Under the pieces are notes generated by a model. That model was not told the origin of the DNA and did no database searches. It saw only the letters and a list, made by a program, of their open reading frames with translations. A stretch of 64,000 bases of DNA from Teratosphaeria epicoccoides (Eukaryota > Ascomycota > Dothideomycetes > Mycosphaerellales > Teratosphaeriaceae). The translations under genes and the position numbers were made by a program. Shown piece after piece: positions 20,483 through 30,393 of the stretch (positions within the stretch are counted from its first letter, which is position 1; each line of letters begins with the position of its first letter). The stretch spans positions 124,001 to 188,000 of the forward strand of contig JADDMT010000011.1 in the NCBI GenBank assembly GCA_021401465.1, given 5' to 3'.

Positions 20483-21028
20483 TCGGACTGATGGCCGGAC
20501 GTGTCGATATGCCGTACTCTTGCTCTTCTCACTCTTGCTCGTGTCTATGTCAATCTCAACCGCCCATACTCGTTGTCACTCCCCACTCCACAGTCGAGTC
20601 ACCACCGCACCGTCCACCCACTGCCCTTCACCTTGACTCGGACGCGACACAATGAATGTGCCGTGTCCAGCGACGTCACGCGGATATATCACCTGTTTTC
20701 GATGGCACTGGGGCGGGGGTTGATCGTGCGGTGGTGCTTCGAGTCACATTCCCGAAGTTCTCGATGTCACAGTGGCACTCACGCGAGTCATGCGCGCCGT
20801 GCTGGCTCAAGCTACAAAGTTTACGCCTCGGAGAATCAATGTTACAGTAGCTCACTCGCTCCTACCAGCCTCCCGCGTCAGCTCAACTGTGCGTGATACC
20901 AAACAGGAAAGCGACAACGCGAGCAGCTGCCGTTCTAGCTCTCTCCGACAACGCGACCATTGAGTCATCGTTGGTGTCGCATACAGTCCAGGCAACAAGG
21001 CAACCAGCAGTCGATATATTTCTGCACC
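20483..21028. promoter_or_regulatory. Divergent promoter, PRP5 / mitochondrial HMG-box gene
   Basis: A 546 bp gap between two divergent starts. No additional gene supported. Confidence 0.5.
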
Positions 21029-22145
21029 ATGATCGGCCGCCGGGTGGCCGTCGTCTTCCGCGGTGCGCGTCTGACCCGGCCCGCGACTGCCTTCCACCAC
21101 AATCTGCCCCTTCCTCCTCTGATCGCACAGTCTCACCGCTTCTACGCGACTCCAGGCCGCCCGAAGTCAGTTGTCGGTGAGCCGTCGCGTCCAGTGAAGC
21201 GGTCAGTGAAGAAGGCAGCAACCAAGGCAACCGCGTCTGAGACTCCTGCCAAGGAGGAGGTCAAGTCGAAGAAGAAGAAGGCCGCCGCTGCCAAGAAGTC
21301 TGCCGTGAGCAAGAAGAAGAAGGCGGCGGCGGCGGCGGCGGTGAAGGTGAAGAAGAAGAAGAAGCCTGCGGAGAAGGAGCTGACGGAAGAGCAAGTCGCC
21401 CTCAAAGCGGCAAGAGCGGAAAGGCGCGCTGCCCGGACCAAGGCTGAGCAGGTGAAGGCGCTGAAGAAGCTCGCTTTGAAGCCACCGCCCGTGCGCAAGT
21501 ACTCGGCATGGACGCTGTTCAATGGCGAGAAGGTCAAGGAAGACCTGAAAGGCGTCAAAGGCGCCGAGCTCAAGTCGAAGCTGCAAGAAAGCGTGCGGAG
21601 GAACAGCGCCGAGTTCAAGGCCATGTCACCGGCTGACCTGGAGCACTACAACCATCTCGCCCACTCCGCCCTGGACGAGAGTCGGGCCGCTTTCAAGAAG
21701 TGGGTCGAGAGCCACACCCCGGATCAGATTGCCGAAGCGAACAAGGCGCGGAAGCAATTACGGAGAAAGGCGGAAACCGAGCGCAAAAAGGGGCAAAGGT
21801 CTGCTTGGGAAAACATTGACGACGAGCGAGCGGTCAAGCTGCCTCTCAACGCTTACATGACATTCAATATCAACAGGCAGAAGAGCCCAGACTTTCACAA
21901 CATTCCATTCCGCGACAGGTCGAAGTTGGTCTCGGAGGAGTGGAAGAGGCTGAGTCAGGAGGAGAAGAACGTACGCATGACACACATGTCATGGCCAGAC
22001 CCCGTGAGCTGACTTCTTTTCCCAGAAATATCAACGACTCCACGATCAAGACGTCAAGCGCTACGTCAACGAGTACAGCAGCACCTACGGCCATCCACCT
22101 CCGTTCATGGACAAGCCGCAGGCCGCCGCCGCCGCTGCTGCATAG
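21029..22145 (+). CDS. Mitochondrial HMG-box DNA-binding protein
   Basis: About 353 aa: exon 1 is 21029-21970 and exon 2 is 22026-22145, joined at EKN|KYQRL. The N-terminus (MIGRRVAVVFRGARLTR..SHRFYATPG) is Arg-rich and lacks acidic residues, a good mitochondrial presequence with likely cleavage around RFY|AT. A Lys/Ala-rich linker encoded by AAG and GCG runs follows. Two HMG boxes are then visible: the first near residues 165-235 (RKYSAWTLFNGEKVK..AFKKWVESH), the second from KLPLNAYMTFNINR..RLSQEEKNKYQRLHDQD. This matches the layout of yeast Abf2 and human TFAM, which compact and maintain mitochondrial DNA. The in-frame ATG at 20960 was rejected because it would spoil the presequence. The protein ends in seven alanines. 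Confidence 0.88.
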
Positions 22146-22794
22146 TCACTCCAATGTCCTTCGCGACGTGATGTGGAAGGCGTATGGTTCGAGACTAGCC
22201 GCGTCCGGTGTGGATGCCATGTTCTATTTGTGTGACTACCGTACAGTGCAACACGCTAGGTTTTTTACCAGAGTCTAAGACCGAAGACAGGCGCGCGAGC
22301 GACAATCGCGACACAGGAGTCCTGGCGGCTTTCTTGGTGCGTTGTCCGCGAGCGGGCGAGCGCGCGCAAGGGAATGGAATGGCCGGCTTTGACGGCTGGA
22401 GCGTGCCAGCTTTGTTTGAGCTTTCCCATGTTTTGATGTGCGTGTAATCCAGTTTAACGGACACATGGCGAGACAGAGAGTGGCGAAGCTGTACTGATAC
22501 GACTCGAACGTCGAGCGGGGACAGTAATACGCACATGTTAGAAACCTGTTCCCCTTCCCAATATTCATTCACACAGTTAAACACATCAAGCCTCCTCCGT
22601 ACCCAATCCTCCCTCTCCACCTCCAGCCGTAATCGGCGACATGATGCTGATGTTGTCCAGAGTACGGTGGATATCGCTGGATTCAATCAGGCAGTCCATC
22701 CTCCGCCTGAAAAATTCGAAAGTGTGATACTTTAGCTATCGAGTGCACTACGCATCTCTCACCCTCATCGACCCTCCCCTGGGGACTCTCCCCT
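22146..22794. other. Convergent intergenic
   Basis: A 649 bp stretch between the 3' ends of the HMG-box gene and the RBR-type gene. Nothing recognised. Confidence 0.5.
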
Positions 22795-24340
22795 TCATCG
22801 TCCTCGAGCCCCCCAGATCTCCAATCGCCGGAGGAGGAGTTCCTCTACGCGGCGTTCGGCCGGCACTGGCTCCGGTTCATTGACGTTTCCAACGAGTCTG
22901 CGACGGACATCCTGGGCGGCTTGCGCGAAGGCCTGTGGCCGACGAAATACCTCCGGCTGCTCCAACAGACGCGTAGGCTCTCCGACGACACGGGCTTCAG
23001 GCACTTGCTCGTTGTCCCTACGCCATGGCGAGTAGTCCCAGATCCACCGACCTTTATTATTGACCTGGTCTTGATCACCGTGCTCGATCGGTGGAACTGA
23101 GGAATTGTCCTGTCGTGCTAGCCGAAGCGCTGGTGCGTCAACGAAAAGGGTCTCTGGCAACCCAATGACGTGTGCCAACCCTGCGGCTGGCGAAGGCACA
23201 TCTCCCAGCTCCACATCGTCATTCCTCGACCGCGGTACATCGACCATAAGGTCCGCAGGCGCCCGCCCTCGCCTAGGAAGCGGCACAATCGGGCGCGGCC
23301 ACTGCTGGATAAACGCCCTAACGCGCTCCTCCAGGCCAGACCGACTGAGCCCCGGCTCAGCGAGGCGCCGCTGACGAAGATTCTCAGGCCAGTGCAGCGC
23401 TGGGCCTTGCCTCGCTCGTTCTTCCGCCCATGCCTGCGAGACGGCCTGTAGCTCGGCTCGAAGTAGGGCCATCGCTCCGCGAGGCAAGAACGCGAGGTCC
23501 TGATCGTCTCGCTCGTCGGGTTGGCCGTGTAGCGGGCATTGTCCGTGGCGGTTATGCCAGCGGAGGGTGCCCTCCTGTGGGTCAGTTTCCGAGCCACGGA
23601 TCAAGCAGAAGTGTGTTCCACACGTGCACTGGATGTGGTTGCAGGCTGCGCTCAGCTCTATCGGAATGCCACAGCCGTCATTAGGACAGTACTGATAATA
23701 TCGTCCTTGACTGAGATCCGCCAGCCAATCGAAACTTTGCGGCTGGCCGTTGCCAGCTGCTTGCTGCTGCGCAAAATTAATCGAAGCGCTACAGTGGTAG
23801 CATGTTAGGGCTACTGCACTGATCTCATAGTTGTCACAGACCATGGCTCCGCATACCCTCATAGGCTCGTCTGCCGCTCTCGCAGCCTGGACTGCTTCCG
23901 GCTTCAAGGCAATAGCCTCGCCTCTCAGCCCTGCGCCTTCGACGTGGTCAGCCCCGTTGATATAGGCGTTGCAGTAAACACGATGCTTGATGGGCGTGTT
24001 GAATTCTGCCCCCTTTCTGCAGAACCGTCTGACGAAGTCTTGACTGAAGTCAGCAGGGAATTGAGAAGGATGAGCCGGGATGAAGCCGGCGACCTCGACT
24101 GGATATTGATGGTCGTAGCTCAGGGCCGCATTTCGGGGTAGTACGCCATGCACTACGCAATCGCGGCACATGTGAGCACAGGGCGGGATGAAGTAAACAT
24201 CGTCAGAAACATCGTCAGCAAAGGCGTCGGATTCTTCAAGGAAGCTGATGCAGACGCTGTGTGAGCTTTGTCCTCTTGCCTCGACCAGCGAGGTGACGAG
24301 AGCTGCTGAGTACGCGGTCTGGACGTTTTGTTCTAATTCG
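22795..24340 (-). CDS. RBR (RING-IBR-RING)-type zinc protein, 5' end unresolved
   Basis: The last exon ends at 22795 and reads upstream through VYFIPPCAHMCRDCVVHGV to about 24,330, where an acceptor (CGAATTAG|AAC) is likely; the true first exon is not clear. Cys/His spacing suggests an RBR ubiquitin-ligase-like protein: a partial first RING (VCISF..CAHMCRDC), a middle part with CGAMVCDNY..ALTCYHC, and a RING2-like block YYQYCPNDGC..CNHIQCTCGTHFC, the stretch that carries the active-site Cys in RBR ligases. The 200-residue tail is Arg/Pro/Glu-rich without a recognised domain. Alternatively it may be a zinc scaffold that has lost ligase function, because the first RING looks incomplete. It converges with the HMG-box gene. 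Confidence 0.65.
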
Positions 24341-24692
24341 ACGATTGCACAGAGTCAGATCGTTCTCAGTGGTTTCCGATGGAGGCAGGCACTAATCCAG
24401 AGTCGTTGTCGTGCTGTCGAGCGTGCTCTTTTAAGCCCCTGTCTGCCCCAGCATGTACAATGCATTGTGCAGTCTATAGACAGAGCCATTGCGATCCCGT
24501 TGCAGGTAAGCCCTCTGTACACCAAGCTGGGCAATGAAACAAAGAGCAGCGCATATCCAGAGGCTGGACAGGCCACTGTCCGATCCTTGATGGGTGATCT
24601 GATCCAAGGCCTTCCCTCGCCATGCTCAGTGGTCGTGTGGTAGCCGGGAGTGGCGATTTGCGGGGCAAGATCAGCAAATGGAATCTCAATAC

Positions 24693-25511
24693 TCATTTTT
24701 TGACCTTCCTCTTCTTGAATACCACTGCTGGCACCGCTTCAACAGTACCGGCCTCATCCTCCGTCTTCACGGCCACCTCCCCAGCGCCGCCCTCCTCTTT
24801 GATCGCCGGCGCCTTCTTCGTCACCACCCCACTCAACAAAGCGTCCAGATCCTCCCCATTCCGTTCCTCCTCCTTCCCCCCTGGATACTTCCTCAAACTG
24901 CTCCCCCATGCCTTCTGCCTCCTCGACACAGCCTCCTCATCTCTCGCGTCTTCGGCCTCCTCATCCACCTTTCGCTTATGGACGCCCCGTCCCAGCGGCA
25001 CCTTGACATCATCCTTACTCTCCTCCTCCGACTTGAGCATAGCAGCCAGTGAGCGCGGCGGCTCCTCTTGCACCACACGCTCGGAAACAGTATGCCAGTT
25101 GCCCAGACCCGTGACTTCCTTCTTGAGTTCCTCAGGCAGCTCAACGCCCATCGCTAGGAGTTCTTCGGCGTGCTTTCTTCTTTGCGCTGCGGCGCTCAGG
25201 CCACTTGGGGCAGGTGCGACTCCACTGCTCCTTCCCATATCCTTCAGACCGCTGATATTTGGTGTCGCTCCTGCACTTGCTGCAGGTCGGCCACTGACTA
25301 AGCCATTCAGTCGCGCGACTTCGACTTTTGCTCTCTGCTTCTCTCGGTCTTCCTGTAATTTGCCTCGCTGCAGGTCTCGCAGGTTGCGCTGGATGGCATT
25401 CTGGTGCTTGGCGCTGGCCTCGTGATTCTTCCGTTCGAGAGAGGTGTCGCGGACGTAGATCGAGCAGAATTTGCACCAGTATGACGGCGTCGACTTCCAG
25501 TGGCTGGCCAT
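24693..25511 (-). CDS. U1-type C2H2 zinc-finger protein, WBP4/FBP21-like
   Basis: About 272 aa from the ATG at 25511 (MASHWKSTPSYWCKFC). The N-terminal motif YWCKFC..H(x5)H within the first 35 residues (ERKNHEASAKHQNAIQ) is the matrin/U1-C-type finger of WBP4-like splicing factors, which associate with spliceosomal complexes. The rest is charged and helical (RKHAEELLAMGVELPEELKKEV) and ends in a basic KKRKVKK tail that would serve as nuclear localisation signal. No WW domain is visible, unlike animal WBP4, so the assignment stops at family level. The frame stays open upstream to 25592, but the extra residues are not conserved-looking. The gene lies between two other minus-strand genes. Confidence 0.75.
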   Translation of the reverse strand: MASHWKSTPSYWCKFCSIYVRDTSLERKNHEASAKHQNAIQRNLRDLQRGKLQEDREKQRAKVEVARLNGLVSGRPAASAGATPNISGLKDMGRSSGVAPAPSGLSAAAQRRKHAEELLAMGVELPEELKKEVTGLGNWHTVSERVVQEEPPRSLAAMLKSEEESKDDVKVPLGRGVHKRKVDEEAEDARDEEAVSRRQKAWGSSLRKYPGGKEEERNGEDLDALLSGVVTKKAPAIKEEGGAGEVAVKTEDEAGTVEAVPAVVFKKRKVKK

Positions 25512-25989
25512 GCTTGTCTTGTACCTTCTAGGAAGAAAGTGTCGGAGCTCGAATTTGCATGTGAAGATGCGGCTGACCACGGCATCTGACATCGAGTATA
25601 CTGGACAGAACTGTTAGTTGTATATACACATCCACGTTCGGGGTCCTAGAGCAATGTCGATATGGTGAAGGGAACGACCCATAATTCAAGCGAGACCCAG
25701 TCTAAATCATCAGCCCGCTGCGCAAGGGGTAGTGAAAGCATGCGACTGGCAGACCACCTCCTAGAAACTGTCTACGCGAGAGCGACCAAGTCTTGGCCAT
25801 ATAAGGACATCGCATACACAAATGCATTCCTCTATTATCGAATATATCTCTACTGGCTGAGTCCCTATCCTGAAGCAGTGTCCAGATCTGTCTTCAATAA
25901 ATGATCGACTGGTTCGAACTAAATCTTCATGATCTCGATAACAACGCCCTTGATATGCAAACCCATTACATGCCTTCGCCGTAGTCCCG
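25512..25989. other. Intergenic
   Basis: A 478 bp stretch of 5' flank for the zinc-finger gene and 3' flank for the secreted protein gene. Nothing recognised. Confidence 0.45.
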
Positions 25990-26529
25990 TCAAGCCGTCG
26001 GCAGAGCAGTGACCTGATTCGCAGGATTGCCCGGGTACCAGCTCGCCCACGTAATCTCCCCATCGACGCAAGCTGTGCCGTTCGCTACGGCCTGCCAGAT
26101 CACAGAGCCAAAGTTGCAGAGGCCGAAGAAGTCCTCGCCGTTGCAGACGAGTGTGCCGTCTGTGACATTTATGCAAGCAGAGCTGGATGATGTGCCGGTG
26201 TCAGTCGGGCCTGATGAGCCGGGAACCGTCGCGGTCGGGCCTGTGAAGTTGAGGGTTGGGTATGGGACAGTGCTCGGCAAGGGAAGACCTGTCGTCAGGC
26301 CACCCGTCGGCGATACGCCTGTTGGCACTGCGCCGGTCGGCACAAGTGGAGCAGTGGGCAGTATGCCTGCTGTGCCATATGGGTAGACCGTCAAGGGCTC
26401 CGCCACGCGGCCGAGGCCTTGGTGACGATGGTTGTTTGCAAAACCATCATCAACTGGTGCTGCGGCCGCCGTTTTGGCAAGCGCAATGACGGTGGCCAAG
26501 AGGAGAGACGTCCTAGTCGTTGACTTCAT
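25990..26529 (-). CDS. Small secreted protein with CBM19-like chitin-binding domain
   Basis: 179 aa without introns. Residues 1-24 form a clear signal peptide (TSLLLATVIALAKTAAAAP). A Pro/Thr/Gly-rich linker (about 45-120, for example PTGAVPTGVSPTGG) is likely O-glycosylated. The C-terminal domain carries four cysteines in the order CINVTDG, LVCNGED, FGLCNFG, GTACVDG, which fits the spacing of family 19 carbohydrate-binding modules that bind chitin in fungal chitinases. No catalytic domain is present. It is probably an extracellular or wall-associated chitin-binding protein; a role in shielding chitin or as an effector is speculation. A start at 26529 (MKSTTRT) fits the signal peptide. Confidence 0.75.
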   Translation of the reverse strand: MKSTTRTSLLLATVIALAKTAAAAPVDDGFANNHRHQGLGRVAEPLTVYPYGTAGILPTAPLVPTGAVPTGVSPTGGLTTGLPLPSTVPYPTLNFTGPTATVPGSSGPTDTGTSSSSACINVTDGTLVCNGEDFFGLCNFGSVIWQAVANGTACVDGEITWASWYPGNPANQVTALPTA

Positions 26530-27203
26530 CTTGGCTGTTTCGCCACTGTGCTATGACGAGTGAGCCTGCTCTCGTATGTGCGGAGGCTGCAGAGAGAATT
26601 CCTCTGGTGTCAAGCAAGGCGTCAATGCGCTGTATATTGCGAATGCACTGCAAAGACATGGCGATGACATCTCAAGATATACTCATCATCTTCACCTCCA
26701 ACATGACGTTCACATTCACACGATCGTGGAGACAAACCACCAGGTGCCGTGCTTCGCCCACAAGATCTATGTCAACACAAAGACCTGCGTATCCCTTGAC
26801 CTGCAGCCACAATATTTCTAAGCCCAACAACAACATCATCACATCCTCTCATGATGCCCGCAGTCTTTGTAACCCAGCGGCACCAGAATCGAGGGTGCAC
26901 AGAGGGTGCGTACGCAAGACTGTGGCGTCCTCCTGCTTGGCTCCGCGTCAAACGCTAGAAGTCTGAAAAGACGCATGTTTCGCCAGATCGAGATACCGTC
27001 CGTATCAGGTTCACCACCATGGCTCGGGTTGTCTCAGCTGCTGCAGAGGAGCTGTTGACTGGTGCAGGAGTCCGGGTGCTGTCTTGGAGAACAGCCGGAG
27101 GAACCTCGGTGGGCCACTGCCTGCATCCTTAGGTTTTGAACGCCACAACCTTCGATCATCGACCAAACAAAACAAAGACATCCCATCACCCCTCGCCGAC
27201 CCA
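26530..27203. promoter_or_regulatory. Divergent intergenic upstream of COX19
   Basis: A 674 bp stretch between the divergent starts of the secreted protein and COX19. Frames here match nothing known to me. Confidence 0.45.
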
Positions 27204-27602
27204 ATGAGCACCTTCGGCGGCCCTGGTGGACGCCAGATAGTTTCCAAACCCATCCCGCCCGAGCGCGGCTCGTTTCCCTTAGACCACGACGCAGAGTGCC
27301 AGCCTCTCATGAAGCAGTACCTGCGCTGCCTACGATCTCAAAGAGGCACACCAAGTGACGAGTGCAGAAACCTAAGTAAAGCATACCTGCAATGTCGCAT
27401 GGACAGGTAAGTCACCCTACCCGCCACCAACCAACAGTCAAAATCAATTGACTCATTCACCTCGCCACGGCGCAGAAACCTAATGGCACCAGACTCCATG
27501 AAGAACCTCGGGTTCCACGACAAAGACACTTCCGCAGCAAAGTCCGACTCAACGAGCGCAGCAACAACGCAGCAGCAAGGCAGTCAAAGCGATCCCAAGT
27601 GA
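27204..27602 (+). CDS. COX19: Cytochrome c oxidase assembly protein COX19
   Basis: Twin CX9C protein of 109 aa found in the mitochondrial intermembrane space and cytosol, needed for copper-dependent assembly of cytochrome c oxidase. Exon 1 is 27204-27406 and exon 2 27476-27602; the join rebuilds QCRMDRNLM. The start STFGGPGGRQIVSKPIPPERGSF is a hallmark of Cox19. The two CX9C pairs are CQPLMKQYLRC and CRNLSKAYLQC, expected to form two disulfides of a coiled helix-helix fold through Mia40 oxidation. The Ser/Thr/Gln-rich tail after NLGFHDK is the variable part. Neighbours are unrelated. Confidence 0.96.
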
Positions 27603-28683
27603 TCTCAGCACCTCACTCTCAAACAACACCTCACCCGCGTACCTGCGGCAGGGCAATCAGAGACAATGAGCCATCCTCTGGACCCTTTGCTCGGTGTCAG
27701 TGGAACAGGCAGGTAGCACAACTCCTCGGACAGGGTGCCGCATGCTCGCCCAACAAGTCTCAGACCATCACATGCCGCATTTTGACTGTGCACAGCAACT
27801 CCTATGTGGAGTCTGCGCCGCAACACGTTCCTGGGACCTGCGTTCCCGGATTTTGGTGTGAGTGGCGCAGTGATCGAAGATGTGCCACTGAGCAGTGCAG
27901 CGTCCGATGGTCAGCCAGGATAAATGGATTGATTGGTTGTGAATTGACAAGAACGACCGACGACAGGTTCGGAGCCGTGCCTTGCTCAGCGATCACTCAC
28001 CAGATCGATCTGCGCAAAGAGGGCACGGAATGGCAAGGTCATACTCAGCTCCTGGCACTCAACATGTCCACTCGACAGATAGATCCAAGGAGAAGGACAT
28101 CAAACATGATCATGTCGATAAATCATCATGTAAATATCTGCAATCAATGCAGTTACGAAAAAAAAGCAGTCTAGCAACCCCATCTCGAAAATGCCACTAT
28201 ATCTCATCGCATCAACAAAAAATCTCAAGCATCACCCAGTTATTCCCCCAAGCTCCCACAGGAACATCAATCCACGCCATCCACGCCCGTAGATAATGTG
28301 TCTCCACGAAGCCAGTCGACCCCATATCCCTCCATATGAGGCCGAGAGAAATATGCATCAAATCAAGTACTATCGTCAAACGCCTCCAAAATGCTCCGTC
28401 AGTGAATGCGTTGACTCTAGACGGGAACCAAGATAGCATCGGTGGTATCATTGTAAAACATGGCAAGTACAGCCGAGCCGCCGTGAACGCCTGTAAAAAG
28501 TGTCGGACATGGTCTAGTGAGAATGGTGTGGTTGTGTTCCAGTTCGCAGTGGTTCGTGACCGCTGCGCGAAGCAAGGGATACCACAAATCGTTGTTCGTG
28601 TGCTCGATCGGTCATCAGTAATAATCGCAGATCCGTGGGGCTGGTCCAGACGCAGAGAGTGTCGTTCTGGTCATGGGCGCGCC
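27603..28683. other. Convergent intergenic
   Basis: A 1.08 kb stretch between the 3' ends of COX19 and the bHLH gene. A minus-strand frame at 28212-28466 (84 codons, hydrophobic) resembles no family. Nothing supported. Confidence 0.45.
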
Positions 28684-30393
28684 CTACTGCATCTCCATGC
28701 CATACTCGTCCTCCTCCTTGAAGTCAGCATTCCAACCGAACTGGTTGTGGTGAGACATCTCGCCGCTGCTCATGCCGCTGCCGCCACTTTGGAAGCCAGG
28801 GCTGACAGATTGCTGGTTGCCACTGTAGCCGTTGTTTGTGACTGAGCCGTCAGCGTTGATGGTATCGCCAGCAACGTTGGTGTAGCCCGGCACCCGCAAA
28901 CCGGAGCCAGGACCACGTGTGTAGGCAAATCCGCCCAGCTGCTGGTGCTTGCTCAGAATCTCCCAGATCTCGCTGTGCATGCGCTTCTCGTCGTCGCCCT
29001 GCTCGAATGGCCAAGCGCCGCCGAGCTGGGAGATCAGTTCCTTGAGCTGATCCTCTTGGCGCATCTTCAGCTGCAAATACCACATGAGGTCACGGGTCCA
29101 GGCGACTGAGCCGTTGAGGATGTCGCCCTTGTTCGGGCCTTTGTCCTTGTCCTCCATCGGCAGGCCTTGCGTGATACTGCCAGCACCCGTCGCTCTCCTG
29201 CCTTGCCCGCCGGCGAGCAATGAGGTTGCTGGGGCGGGTGGTGAAAGACCTGCATTGGCGATCGAGGGCGACAACGGAGCGTTGGTCTGTAGGTGCTTGC
29301 GCACCTTCTCGTCCTCGAGTCTATGTTGCGGAACAAGTGTGCCAAGGTCGTGAATGCGCTCGTTGATGTTATCGCGGCGTCTGCGTTCCACCAAGTTGTG
29401 TGACTCGCGCCGCCTACGCCTCTTAGCCTCTTGTGTTTGATATGCGCCGCCTCCCTCCATCTTAGTTGGCAGAGATGATGCGACCTTGTGGTGATGGTGT
29501 TGTGTGTTGCTCTTCAAGACTTCGGAAATCTGAGCATGGTGAATCTGTTGCCCGTTGACGGGTGATGAGAATGGCGAGGATTCGTTCCAGCTATGCCCAC
29601 TTGGTGTGCTGTCCCAGCCGTTGCCACCGATTGAGCTCTGCTGTCTTTGATGACGAATCTGCATGCCCGGGTGATGTGCGCCTTCTTCACCAATTGGCAT
29701 CATGCCCGGTGTGTTGGGCGTGGCAGGTGACCTAATGTCAGATGCTTTGCGCTCCATGTTGACGTGAGGCCTGAAGCTACCAGCTTGCTGCGGCATACTG
29801 CGCGCGCCACTGAATTGCTGCTGGCCTGTCGGCCTGAATTGCCCAAAGTTGAATCCGTTTTCAAAAGGCGACTGTATCGGAGCGCCATCTGGAGTATGTG
29901 AGAACATGCCATTCTGCTGCTGTTGATTGCTGATGAAGTTCTGCATTCCTTGGTTGAAGTCGAATGTATTCCCTTGCTGACTCTGGTCGAGATTCAGCTC
30001 TAGCAGTTCGTCGTCAGCTATGCCGGCATTGCCTGCGAAGCTCGAGTGGCCGAAGTTGCCATTGGTCAGGTTGGCCGGATTCACATTCATGTTGCCGTTG
30101 CCGAATTGGCTTTGGTTGTACTGCATGTATTGATTGGGATTGAAACCGAAGTCGTTGGGCTCCGGCTTGATGTAGGCATCGCCGTGAGCCATGGTACCTT
30201 CGTCGTGATCAAACGTGAACTCAAGTGGTGAGTCGTGTTGGTCTTGGGTCTCGAAGTCTTTCTGGCGTTCGTGGCTATCGAACGGAGGAAAGGTGGTGAG
30301 GTTTTCTTTCGCTACATGTGCGCATATTAGCTTCGGCTCAGGGATAGGCAAGCGGCCACGAAGGCCAGGAACGACACGTGAGAACACATCCAT
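28684..30393 (-). CDS. bHLH transcription factor (fungal, MITF-like)
   Basis: Nuclear E-box-binding regulator. The open frame is 569 codons; the real start may be MAHGDAYIKPEPNDFGF at 30192, since the first 67 residues could be exon-like or untranslated. The N-terminal half is Gln/Asn/Gly-rich. The bHLH begins with the basic region RRRRRESHNLVERRRRDNINERI, where His-Asn-x-x-Glu-Arg-x-Arg-Arg are the DNA-contacting residues, then helix 1 (IHDLGTLVP). A long loop of about 85 residues (LQTNAPLSPS..GLPMEDKDKG) separates it from helix 2 (NKGDILNGSVAWTRDLMWYL), a feature of one filamentous-fungal bHLH family. A second amphipathic helix follows (QEDQLKELISQLGGAW). The target genes cannot be inferred. 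Confidence 0.9.
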   Translation of the reverse strand: MDVFSRVVPGLRGRLPIPEPKLICAHVAKENLTTFPPFDSHERQKDFETQDQHDSPLEFTFDHDEGTMAHGDAYIKPEPNDFGFNPNQYMQYNQSQFGNGNMNVNPANLTNGNFGHSSFAGNAGIADDELLELNLDQSQQGNTFDFNQGMQNFISNQQQQNGMFSHTPDGAPIQSPFENGFNFGQFRPTGQQQFSGARSMPQQAGSFRPHVNMERKASDIRSPATPNTPGMMPIGEEGAHHPGMQIRHQRQQSSIGGNGWDSTPSGHSWNESSPFSSPVNGQQIHHAQISEVLKSNTQHHHHKVASSLPTKMEGGGAYQTQEAKRRRRRESHNLVERRRRDNINERIHDLGTLVPQHRLEDEKVRKHLQTNAPLSPSIANAGLSPPAPATSLLAGGQGRRATGAGSITQGLPMEDKDKGPNKGDILNGSVAWTRDLMWYLQLKMRQEDQLKELISQLGGAWPFEQGDDEKRMHSEIWEILSKHQQLGGFAYTRGPGSGLRVPGYTNVAGDTINADGSVTNNGYSGNQQSVSPGFQSGGSGMSSGEMSHHNQFGWNADFKEEDEYGMEMQ

